Positions 1 to 5,537 of a stretch of DNA of 6,052 bases are shown here, piece after piece. Position numbers and translations under genes: made by a program. How positions within the stretch are numbered: the first letter of the stretch is position 1; each line of letters begins with the position of its first letter. The notes below the pieces were generated by a model. It searched no databases. It saw nothing but the letters and a program-made list of their open reading frames with translations, and was not told the DNA's origin. The DNA comes from Candidatus Methylomirabilota bacterium (lineage in GTDB: Bacteria > Methylomirabilota > Methylomirabilia > Methylomirabilales > 2-02-FULL-66-22): contig JACQXP010000027.1 in assembly GCA_016208645.1 (NCBI GenBank), forward strand, positions 1-6,052, read 5' to 3'.

Positions 1-615
1 CTGCCAGCCTCCCGCACTGCGACGGAGACCGCCGCCCTGCAGCTCGGGACGACGACCCTGCGCTGTCCCGTCTTGGATAAAGGCTCTGTATGCCCGCCGT
101 GCTCGTGCCGTCTGAGGTCCGAATTGGCTTACCACCTCGGCGACCGCCTGCCAAGAGCGCGGCACCCGCCCCAAAAGGGCACTGTGACCTGTCCAGGGAT
201 AGTCGGCAAGAGCGGTCAAGTCCAGTACCAGGCCTATGCGGAGGGGGTTGAGATGAATATATCGGACGAGCTCCAAGAGATACGGGTCTTGCTCAACCAA
301 AATGGACTTGTACCGATTCTGGAAGAGATGGCCTACCCGGCGGTGCCGGCGGTTGAAATTGACCGCGTATCCTGTGAGGAGGCGACGCATGCCGGTCGCG
401 AGCGGCCGCCGCCCTGTGCGCACCAAGAGATGGACATGGTTGGGAAGAAGCGCCCAGGCTAGGACGACGAGACCAGTTTCTACACAGATCGTGGTCAGCC
501 GTGAGATGAAATCCTCCCGATCCTGCTTGCTTCGGAAGATCGCGCGGCGCTCGATCCCCCGCACCATCACGTGGTGAAGGGCCCCTGGGGCATCCAGACG
601 AGGGCCTCGTGGCAT
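1..615 (-). CDS. REP-associated tyrosine transposase (Y1/HUH, IS200-like), 3' end cut by window edge
   Basis: My translation of the minus strand from the ATG at 615 is open for 205 codons to base 1, so the gene is partial only because the window ends. The protein begins MPRGPRLDAPGALHHVMVRG, the usual start of this transposase group. The HUH metal-binding motif is PNHVHLL (His60 and His62). The probable nucleophile is Tyr119 in RYIHLNPLR, by comparison with Tyr115 of E. coli TnpA-REP (YafM). Conserved blocks between them include GYAVNFNRRH (82-91) and GHLFQNRYKSIL (95-106). Family members cut and rejoin single-stranded DNA at REP-type hairpins through a 5'-phosphotyrosine link. The visible tail (GRRPEL, then a Gly-rich stretch) usually leads into a C-terminal helix-turn-helix region, which would lie outside. 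No frameshift or stop is seen and both catalytic elements are present, so it may be functional. The ribosome site is weak (AGGT about 8 bases upstream). Confidence 0.93.
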   Translation of the reverse strand, partial: MPRGPRLDAPGALHHVMVRGIERRAIFRSKQDREDFISRLTTICVETGLVVLAWALLPNHVHLLVRTGRRPLATGMRRLLTGYAVNFNRRHRRVGHLFQNRYKSILVEQDPYLLELVRYIHLNPLRIGLVLDLTALADYPWTGHSALLGRVPRSWQAVAEVVSQFGPQTARARRAYRAFIQDGTAQGRRPELQGGGLRRSAGGWQ

Positions 616-824
616 AAATCGCAACCTATTTTTGCCCAGGAATCGTCAATATCTGAGGAAACCGAACTACGTCCCCCAGTTCCGTCCAGGCAGGCCCCTC
701 CTTCACTCAGATTGCACGTCCAACCCACGCCGGTTCTGGCGGGCGCGGAACCGCTCATCGTGTGCAGGATCGGTAGCACGATGGAGTAACGGATGAACTG
801 TCGTTGCACCGACCACCGTGGCAT
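567..824 (-). pseudogene. 5' remnant of a PilZ-domain (c-di-GMP receptor type) gene, interrupted
   Basis: The minus-strand frame from ATG 824 (GGAG 8 bases upstream) encodes a PilZ-like N-terminus. The RxxxR motif is RQFIR (residues 8-12), followed by a beta-strand-like YSIVLPILH. The (D/N)xSxxG motif is NLSEGG (38-43), then ACL. These two motifs are the c-di-GMP-binding signature of PilZ domains. Recognisable PilZ sequence ends near residue 46 (base 687). The rest of the barrel, normally another 50 or more residues, is absent. The frame continues through unrelated sequence to a stop at 567 and overlaps the transposase start, so any product would be a truncated 85-residue protein. The simplest reading is that the transposable element inserted into the PilZ gene in the same orientation, leaving the 3' half beyond the left edge. 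A C-terminal frameshift or decay is the alternative. The family call rests on the two motifs and their spacing. Confidence 0.62.
664..682. repeat. Small inverted repeat, candidate transposon end / REP-like hairpin
   Basis: GAACT (664-668) and AGTTC (678-682) are perfect 5-bp arms around the 9-nt loop ACGTCCCCC. One further base beyond a mismatch can also pair. The hairpin lies about 50 bases upstream of the transposase ATG and right where PilZ similarity stops. IS200/IS605 and REP transposases recognise short imperfect hairpins at their element ends, so this is a reasonable candidate left/right end. A 5-bp stem is weak on its own, and the second end is outside the window. Confidence 0.4.
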
Positions 825-1328
825 GTATTGGACTCCAGTGTCCGGGAGTGTGGGTACGGCCGAACCGAGAATCAGCCGCTAGCGAGAGCTTCGAGAATGC
901 GGAACCGGATAGGAAAAGGGCCCGAAGACCAAAGGCGGCTCGTCGGAAGTCTTGGAGAGAGGCCCACCCTCCCCTTGGGGTGCCACGTGGTGGGGAAGGC
1001 TATCCAAAAGCGTCCCTCCCTGTCAACAGATAAAGCGGAGCGACGGCGGCTGGTGGGCCCTGGTCAACTGGGTGTCGTGAGAAGCCTGGATCCGGCGGCC
1101 CACATGGGCGCGGGCAAGATCTGATCAGCCCCGACTCGGGAGCCTCTGCTGCCGCAGCATGGGTCCTCGGGTCGGGGTGTGTTGCCTGCCGCCACACCAT
1201 CCCTGGAAAACGCCTTCCTCGGAAAACCACACATCCTCCAGCCGCGATTTCGAGTTTCAGATTGACCAGTGAATTGCTTCCCGGCTAGTCTCTCACAGCG
1301 TCGGAGAGCGTTCGAGCAGGCCGTGATT
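825..1328. other. Gene-poor interval with no recognisable coding sequence
   Basis: I read all frames across this 500-bp stretch. The open frames are short (up to about 106 codons), lack convincing ribosome sites, and show no family motif I know. What is visible is a set of complementary GC-rich segments. GGATAG (907-912) pairs with CTATCC (1000-1005). Inside it GGGCC (918-922) pairs with GGCCC (961-965), and AAGAC (925-929) pairs with GTCTT (949-953). CACCC/GGGTG form a hairpin at 965-982, and CCACGTGG (983-990) is palindromic. This could be a structured RNA, a decayed element, or chance pairing in GC-rich DNA. I do not recognise RNase P RNA, tmRNA, 6S RNA, SRP RNA, a tRNA or group II intron domain V here. 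Confidence 0.5.
1129..1198. repeat. Nested and adjacent GC-rich hairpins
   Basis: CCCCGACTCG (1129-1138) can pair over 10 bp with CGGGTCGGGG (1168-1177), counting one G-U pair in RNA. Inside its loop TGCTG (1147-1151) and CAGCA (1155-1159) make a 5-bp hairpin with a 3-base loop. Immediately after, GGTGTG (1176-1181) pairs perfectly with CACACC (1193-1198). No T tract follows on either strand, so these are not classical intrinsic terminators. Function unknown. Confidence 0.4.
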
Positions 1329-1388
1329 CGCCGGACGCTCGAACCACCGAACTGCCGAACCCCGCTCCGGAGCGGGGAACTGCCGAAC
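1329..1388 (-). repeat. Array of 8-nt GTTCGGCA-type units interrupted by an 18-nt perfect palindrome
   Basis: Read on the minus strand, the stretch breaks into 8-nt units: GTTCGGCA at 1381-1388 and again at 1353-1360, then GTTCGGTG (1345-1352), GTTCGAGC (1337-1344) and a degenerate GTCCGGCG (1329-1336). Between the two identical units sits CCCCGCTCCGGAGCGGGG (1360-1377), a perfect 18-nt palindrome. An inverted copy of one unit occurs at 1310-1317. The array begins 23 bases after the nth stop, in the sense direction of nth. The palindrome could act as a transcript 3' end, but no U tract follows it. Confidence 0.75.
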
Positions 1389-1411
1389 GCTTTTGTGAGG
1401 TGCAGAAGGTG

Positions 1412-2074
1412 TCATCGATGCTTCCCCACGCCGATCCGGGGACAGAGGCCGTTCACGGGGCAGGTGCTGCACAGGGGGGAGATGGGCTTGCACACATTCT
1501 GGCCAAAGGTAACCATGAGGTCGTTGTAAGGGATCCAGTGGCGACGGGGGAGGACCTGGCGCAGGGCGGATTCGGTCTGCTCCGGGGTCTTGGTCTTCAC
1601 GATCCCGAGGCGGTTGCTGATGCGATGCACATGGGTGTCCACGCAAATGCCAAGCTTGCCGTAGCCGACGGTGATCACCAGGTTGGCCGTCTTTCGCCCA
1701 ACGCCCTTCAGGGTCAAGAGCGTGTCCAGGTCGGCCGGGACCCTGGCGCGGTGTTTCTCGACGAGTGTGCGACACAGCCGCTTGATGGTTCTCGCCTTGG
1801 TGCGGTAAAAGCCGGCCGGGTAGATGGCTCGCGCGATGCGGATGGCAGGCAGACGCATCATCGCCCGCGCGGTCCTGGCAAGGCGGAAGAGGCGGGCGGA
1901 GGCCTCGGCCGTGACCTCGTCCTTGGTGCGCAGGCTGATGAGGCACGAGATGAGGATCCGGAACGGGTCCCGGGAGTCTTGGGCCACGGCAGAAACGGCA
2001 GTCGGGTTCCACTGGCGACCGGTTCGGTGCAGCGTCCCGACGATCCGATTGATGTCAGCCACCGTTCTGGACAT
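1412..2074 (-). CDS. nth: Endonuclease III, DNA glycosylase/AP lyase with [4Fe-4S] cluster
   Basis: This is base-excision repair glycosylase of the HhH-GPD superfamily, which removes oxidised pyrimidines and nicks the abasic site by beta-elimination. With the ATG at 2074 it has 220 residues, close to the roughly 211 of E. coli Nth. The helix-hairpin-helix LKGVGRKTANLV spans 122-133 and contains the catalytic Lys128. The catalytic Asp146 is in CVDTHVHR. The C-terminal cluster ligands are Cys195-x6-Cys202-x2-Cys205-x5-Cys211, the exact Nth spacing. The N-terminal helix motif reads SLRTKDE (47-53), like the RTKDE form of many archaeal and thermophile homologues, where E. coli has SAQATD. A TTG at 2086 would add four residues. 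Neither start has a strong ribosome site (AGGG sits only about 2 bases before the ATG), so the start is uncertain by 12 bases. The gene is divergent from the beta-CASP nuclease gene. Confidence 0.95.
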   Translation of the reverse strand: MSRTVADINRIVGTLHRTGRQWNPTAVSAVAQDSRDPFRILISCLISLRTKDEVTAEASARLFRLARTARAMMRLPAIRIARAIYPAGFYRTKARTIKRLCRTLVEKHRARVPADLDTLLTLKGVGRKTANLVITVGYGKLGICVDTHVHRISNRLGIVKTKTPEQTESALRQVLPRRHWIPYNDLMVTFGQNVCKPISPLCSTCPVNGLCPRIGVGKHR

Positions 2075-2121
2075 GTCCCTGCTCAATCTGCGTGGTCACG
2101 GGTCCTGGCAGCAACGGGCGG

Positions 2122-2130
2122 ATTATAGCA
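2122..2130 (-). promoter_or_regulatory. Extended -10 promoter element for nth
   Basis: On the minus strand the divergent gap reads TGCTATAAT, a perfect TATAAT preceded by the extended-10 TG. Transcription would begin near 2115, leaving a leader of about 40 bases before the nth ATG. No good -35 is present at 16-18 bp (the stretch there is the ribosome site of the opposite gene), which fits an extended-10 promoter. On the plus strand the same AT-rich patch offers only TATAGC for the opposite gene. It is the most AT-rich spot between the two genes. Confidence 0.55.
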
Positions 2131-2155
2131 CGGCTTTCCGGGAGGTGAGTGACCG

Positions 2156-3547
2156 ATGCGAATCTTCTTTGCGGGCGCCGCGCGGAGCGTGACGGGGTCC
2201 CAGCACCTGCTGGAGTTCAACGGGACGCGATTGCTGCTGGACTGTGGGCTGTATCAGGGGCGGCGCCAGGAAGCCAACGAGCGCAACCGGCACCTGCCGT
2301 TCGATCCGCGCCAGGTGGACGCCATGATCCTCTCCCACGCTCACATTGATCATTCCGGGAATATCCCGACGCTGGTGAAGCAGGGATTCCGGGGGAACAT
2401 CACCTGCACCCCGGCGACCCGGGATCTGTGCAGCGTGATGCTCCGGGACGCGGCCCACATCCAGGAGGCGGATGCCGACTTCCTCAACCGGAAGCACGCG
2501 GACCAGTTGCAGGAGCCGGTGGTCCCCCTGTACGACGAGGCGGACGTCCTGAAGGCCCTGAAGCAGTTCCGCAGCTTGGACTACCACCAACCGACGCCGG
2601 TCCTGCCGGGCGTGACCTGCACCTTCCTGGACGCGGGGCACGTCCTGGGTTCCGCCATCGTCCAGTTGGACATCGACCGGGCGCCGGACCGGCTGCGACT
2701 TGTATTCAGCGGGGACCTGGGCCGGCGGAACATGGCCATCCTGCGGGATCCCGAGGCGCCGGAGGCCCCCGACGTCCTGGTCCTGGAGAGCACGTACGGC
2801 GACCGGCTGCACTCGCCCTTGGCCGGGATGGAGGCGGACCTGGCGGCGGTGATCAACCGGACGGTCGCGCGGAAGGGGAAGATCCTGGTCCCCAGCTTCT
2901 CCCTGGAGCGCACCCAGGAATTCGTCTACGCGCTGCATCGCCTCACGCTGCGGAAGGCCATCCCGCCCCTCCCCATCTACGTGGACAGCCCCCTGTCGGT
3001 CCGGATCACCGAGATCTTCAAGCTGCACCCGGAGTGCTTCGACGACGACACCCTGGCCTTCATGCGGAAGAACGGCGATCCCTTCGGCTTCGACAATCTC
3101 ACCTACATCAGCAACGTGGAGGATTCCAAGGCCCTGAACGACCGGGAAGGGCCCATGATGATCCTGGCCGCCTCGGGGATGTGCGAGGCGGGCCGCATCC
3201 TGCACCACCTGCGGAACAGCATCGAGGACGCCCGGAACACCATCCTGATCATCGGGTTCCAGGCCAAGAACACCCTGGGCCGGAAGATCGTCGAACGGCA
3301 GCCCGTGGTGCGGATCTTCGGCGTGGAGCGCTCGCTGGAGGCCGAGGTGGTGGTGATGGACGCCTTCAGCGCCCATGCGGATCGGGACGATCTGCTGGAA
3401 TTCGTCAAAGGCTGCCGGTCGAAGCTGCGCAGGGTCTTCCTGGTCCACGGCGAAGAGGAGCAAATGCTGCCCCTGGGCGAGCGCCTCACCCAGATGGGGA
3501 TCCCCGACGTCCACGCCCCGATGCTGGGCGAGTTCGTCCGCCTGTGA
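2156..3547 (+). CDS. MBL-fold beta-CASP ribonuclease (RNA-processing exo/endonuclease family)
   Basis: The 463-residue protein has the full set of metallo-beta-lactamase plus beta-CASP motifs of CPSF-73-like nucleases such as Thermus TTHA0252. Motif 1 is Asp29 (LLDCG), motif 2 is HAHIDH (61-66), motif 3 is His162 (DAGHVLGSA) and motif 4 is Asp187 (FSGDLG). Beta-CASP motif A is Glu211 (ESTYGDR), motif B is His407 (FSAHAD) and motif C is His431 (VHGEEE). The block GMCEAGRILHHL (341-352) is also typical. The inserted beta-CASP domain spans about 210-385 and the C-terminal RNA-specificity segment about 385-440. All metal ligands are intact, so an active two-zinc RNase is expected. It lacks the N-terminal KH domains of archaeal aCPSF1 and the C-terminal extension of RNase J. 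The start is fixed by a strong GGAGGTGA (2141-2148) 7 bases before the ATG. RNA substrate unknown; cytosolic. Confidence 0.95.
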   Translation: MRIFFAGAARSVTGSQHLLEFNGTRLLLDCGLYQGRRQEANERNRHLPFDPRQVDAMILSHAHIDHSGNIPTLVKQGFRGNITCTPATRDLCSVMLRDAAHIQEADADFLNRKHADQLQEPVVPLYDEADVLKALKQFRSLDYHQPTPVLPGVTCTFLDAGHVLGSAIVQLDIDRAPDRLRLVFSGDLGRRNMAILRDPEAPEAPDVLVLESTYGDRLHSPLAGMEADLAAVINRTVARKGKILVPSFSLERTQEFVYALHRLTLRKAIPPLPIYVDSPLSVRITEIFKLHPECFDDDTLAFMRKNGDPFGFDNLTYISNVEDSKALNDREGPMMILAASGMCEAGRILHHLRNSIEDARNTILIIGFQAKNTLGRKIVERQPVVRIFGVERSLEAEVVVMDAFSAHADRDDLLEFVKGCRSKLRRVFLVHGEEEQMLPLGERLTQMGIPDVHAPMLGEFVRL

Positions 3548-3762
3548 GGCAGCCACGCGGGAGCGTCCGCCCGCCAGATTGACTTTTTCCCTCTGCCCCC
3601 ATACTCTTCCCCCTGACGAATTTCGGATTTCGAATTTCGGATTGCGGATTTTCCAATCCGAAATCCGCATTCCGCGGCGCGAAATTGAGGGCACGGGCTG
3701 CCGGGAGGATGCGTGACGCTAGGGACCCGGTTCCTCCCGCGAGATCGCAAAGGGGACAACGC
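3548..3762. other. 215-bp intergenic gap with a weak promoter candidate and the 7-nt repeat array
   Basis: After the nuclease stop a short T-rich stretch contains TTGACT (3579-3584). The best -10 candidates downstream (CATACT or TACTCT around 3600-3607) match poorly or have off-optimal spacing, so a promoter here is only possible. The 7-nt array follows at 3620-3675. The last 85 bases before the next ATG show only its ribosome site, AGGGG at 3751-3755. Confidence 0.35.
3620..3675. repeat. Array of eight 7-nt ATTTCGG-type units with inverted halves
   Basis: The segment divides without gaps into eight heptamers. The first four read as ATTTCGG variants (3620-3647). After one intermediate unit, the remainder read as the complementary form, AATCCGA or AATCCGC (3655-3675). 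The inversion gives a perfect 10-bp stem, ATTTCGGATT (3634-3643) with AATCCGAAAT (3655-3664), around an 11-base loop. It lies in the gap 3' of the nuclease gene and is markedly more AT-rich than its surroundings. Similar AT-rich heptameric patches occur between genes in several GC-rich bacterial lineages; function is not established. Confidence 0.8.
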
Positions 3763-4464
3763 ATGGTGGAAGCAGTGCACTTCCTGGCCTTCGGCCCGCA
3801 TCCCGACGACGCCGAGATCGGGACCGGGGCGTTCCTGTTGAAGATGAAGAACCGGGGCTACCGGACCGGCATGGTCACCCTGACGGAAGGCGACATGGGC
3901 AGCGGCACGCCTGAGGTCCGGCGTGAGGAGGCGCGCCGGGCGGCCCGGGATCTCAAGCTGGACGCCCTGGAGGTCCTGGATCTGGGGGACACGCGCCTCG
4001 AGGATTCCCAGGCCAATCGGATTATCGTCGCGTCGCTCGTCCGGAGGTACCGGCCGGAGATCGTGCTGGCTCCCTACTACGGGCTCGAGCCGGGGCGAGG
4101 CCGGGGCCACGCGGACCACATCACCTGTGGCCATCTGGTGACCCACGGGGTCAACTTCGCCCATCTGGAGAAGTTCCCGGCCGAGGGCCGGCCGCACGCG
4201 GTGAAGAAGATCCTCTACTACTTCCTGCCGCCGTACATGAAGCCGACCTTCATCGTTCCTGTGGACGCGGAGTTCCCCCAGGCCATCCAGGCCCTGGCGA
4301 ACCACAGCTCGCAGTTCGACCGGCCGGACCGGCCGAAGTTCTTTCCCACCCGGCTGGAGGCCACGGCCGGCTACCTGGGTGCGCAGATCGGGGCGAAGTT
4401 CGGACAGGCCTTCTACGTTCAGGATGTCCTGAAGGTCGAGGATCCGCTGCAGCTCTTCGCCTGA
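3763..4464 (+). CDS. PIG-L family zinc N-deacetylase, BshB1-like
   Basis: The 233-residue protein has the LmbE/PIG-L fold signature. The N-terminal zinc motif is PHPDDAEIG (12-20), with His13 and Asp16 as probable ligands and Asp15 as the general base. The second motif is HADH (116-119), supplying the catalytic His116 and ligand His119 (HPDH in Bacillus enzymes). The overall match is to BshB1, which deacetylates GlcNAc-malate in bacillithiol synthesis: AFGPHPDD start, RRYRPEIVLAPYY (94-106), YYFLPPYMKPTF (152-163), HSSQF (181-185), and a C-terminal IGAKFGQAF (209-217). A Gly/Arg-rich GLEPGRGRG precedes HADH where Bacillus BshB1 is shorter. bshA and bshC are not in view, so another amide substrate (mycothiol-like, sugar or conjugate) is possible. 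The start at 3763 is chosen because AGGGG lies 7 bases upstream and the family fold begins right there. It is 65 bp from the channel gene, probably co-transcribed. Confidence 0.9.
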   Translation: MVEAVHFLAFGPHPDDAEIGTGAFLLKMKNRGYRTGMVTLTEGDMGSGTPEVRREEARRAARDLKLDALEVLDLGDTRLEDSQANRIIVASLVRRYRPEIVLAPYYGLEPGRGRGHADHITCGHLVTHGVNFAHLEKFPAEGRPHAVKKILYYFLPPYMKPTFIVPVDAEFPQAIQALANHSSQFDRPDRPKFFPTRLEATAGYLGAQIGAKFGQAFYVQDVLKVEDPLQLFA

Positions 4465-4529
4465 GCGAACCCCGAGCCCGACGACGTCCGGGGATCCTGC
4501 CGCCCGCCCGCTGGAGGCTGCCGGCGACC

Positions 4530-5537
4530 ATGCGTCTGCAGAAGCGACTGGCGCTGATCGGGGCCCTGTTCCTCGCGGTGTTCAGCGCGGGCACGGTGGC
4601 CTTCATGCTGGTGGAGGGCTGGCCGTTCCTGGACGCCCTCTACATGACCACCATCACCCTCTCCACCGTGGGCTTCCAGGAGGTCCACCCGCTGAGCACC
4701 GGCGGTCGCCTGGTGGCCATGGCGTTGATCCTGGGCGGCACCGGGTCGCTGGCCTACGGGCTGAGCGTGGTGACCGCCTTCATCGTCGAGGGCGAACTCC
4801 GAGACGTGCTGGGGAAGCGACGAATGGAAAAGGCGCTGGCAAAGCTGCACGGGCACGTGATCGTGTGCGGGGCGGGCGAAACGGGGAAGCACGTCGTGGA
4901 GGAACTCCTGAAGACCCATACCCCCTGCGTGGTGATCGAGCAGAACCTGGCCCGGCTGAAGCACCTGGAGCGGTTCGGCCCGACCCCGGTCATCGAGGGG
5001 GACGCGACCGACGGGGAGGTCCTGACCCGCGCCCGCATCGAGGTGGCGCGGGGGCTCATCACCACGCTCCCCTCGGACAAGGACAACCTGTTCGTGATCC
5101 TGACCGCGCGGGAGCTGAACCCGGGGCTTCGCATCGTGAGCCGGGCCATCGAGGACGACAGCCTTCCCAAGCTGCGGAAGGCGGGCGCCGACGCCGTGGT
5201 GTCCGCCAACCAGATCGGCGGATTGCGGCTGGTCTCGGAGATGATCCGTCCCCAGGTGGTCTCCTTCCTGGACTCGATGCTGCGGGATCCCCACCGCGTC
5301 CTGCGGGTGGAGGAGGCCGAGGTGGTGCCGGGTTCCCCGGTTGTCGGGAAGACGTTGGGCGCACTCGATCTCATCAATCGGGTGGGGCTGGTGGTCATCG
5401 CCAAACGGCACGGGCCCGAGGGAGACTACGAGTACAACCCCAAGGGCTCCTCGCGGCTGGAAGTCGGGGACTTCCTGATCGTCTGTGGCGGACCGGGGCA
5501 GATCGATGCCCTGCGCGAGGTGCTGGCCAAAGGATAG
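4530..5537 (+). CDS. Two-TM potassium-channel-like protein with RCK (TrkA-N/TrkA-C) domain, MthK type
   Basis: At 335 residues this matches the length and layout of MthK. TM1 is about 7-28, the pore helix about 33-45 (FLDALYMTTITLS), the filter TVGF at 46-49, and TM2 about 60-86. A linker leads to an RCK N-lobe with a Rossmann motif, CGAGETG (113-119), an acidic strand end Glu137 (VVIEQ) and GDATD (157-161). This suggests binding of a nucleotide such as NAD(H) or of a divalent ion. A TrkA-C lobe occupies about 252-335. Four subunits would form the pore and eight RCK domains the gating ring. Oddly, the filter continues TVGFQE rather than TVGYGD, so the second filter glycine is glutamine. This form fits a bacterial TrkA-N subfamily with the EVHPLS follow-on, but K+ selectivity is not assured. 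The ribosome site GGAGG (4513-4517) is 12 bases from the ATG, rather far. Confidence 0.93.
   Translation: MRLQKRLALIGALFLAVFSAGTVAFMLVEGWPFLDALYMTTITLSTVGFQEVHPLSTGGRLVAMALILGGTGSLAYGLSVVTAFIVEGELRDVLGKRRMEKALAKLHGHVIVCGAGETGKHVVEELLKTHTPCVVIEQNLARLKHLERFGPTPVIEGDATDGEVLTRARIEVARGLITTLPSDKDNLFVILTARELNPGLRIVSRAIEDDSLPKLRKAGADAVVSANQIGGLRLVSEMIRPQVVSFLDSMLRDPHRVLRVEEAEVVPGSPVVGKTLGALDLINRVGLVVIAKRHGPEGDYEYNPKGSSRLEVGDFLIVCGGPGQIDALREVLAKG

Noticed and set aside
73..462. Open frame of 129 codons on the plus strand
   Set aside because: It is the exact antisense of the transposase gene. The minus strand gives the real Y1 protein with its HUH motif.
900..1180. Group II intron, RNase P RNA, tmRNA or 6S RNA
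   Set aside because: None of their conserved cores (domain V hairpin, GAGGAAAGTC block, tRNA-like end, 6S bulge ends) can be found on either strand.
804..1230. Short open frames on both strands in the gap between PilZ and nth
   Set aside because: No family resemblance, no good ribosome sites, and overlapping frames of equal quality. Treated as noncoding.
1360..1377. Intrinsic terminator for nth
   Set aside because: The stem is strong, but no run of U follows it in the nth direction; the following bases are GTTCGGCA units.
1400..2128. Plus-strand open frame of 242 codons across nth
   Set aside because: Antisense shadow of nth. The minus strand carries the HhH motif and the four-cysteine cluster.
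3579..3607. Possible sigma-70 promoter (TTGACT with a downstream -10) before the deacetylase gene
   Set aside because: The -35 is good, but the best -10 matches are only 3-4 of 6 or sit at 15-bp spacing, so it is mentioned only as weak.
2123..3694. Minus-strand open frame of 523 codons opposite the nuclease gene
   Set aside because: Long antisense frames are expected in GC-rich codon-biased genes. The composition is low-complexity with no motif, and the plus strand has a complete beta-CASP enzyme with a strong ribosome site.
3103..4305. Minus-strand open frame of 400 codons spanning two plus-strand genes
   Set aside because: It crosses the intergenic repeat and two well-supported genes, and has no recognisable domain or ribosome site.
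4470..4495. Terminator between the deacetylase and channel genes
   Set aside because: Only a 5-bp CCCCG/CGGGG stem with a large loop and no T tract. The 65-bp spacing fits an operon.
4419..5411. Minus-strand open frame of 330 codons opposite the channel gene
   Set aside because: Shadow frame rich in His, Gln, Gly and Asp. The plus strand encodes a clear channel with RCK domain.
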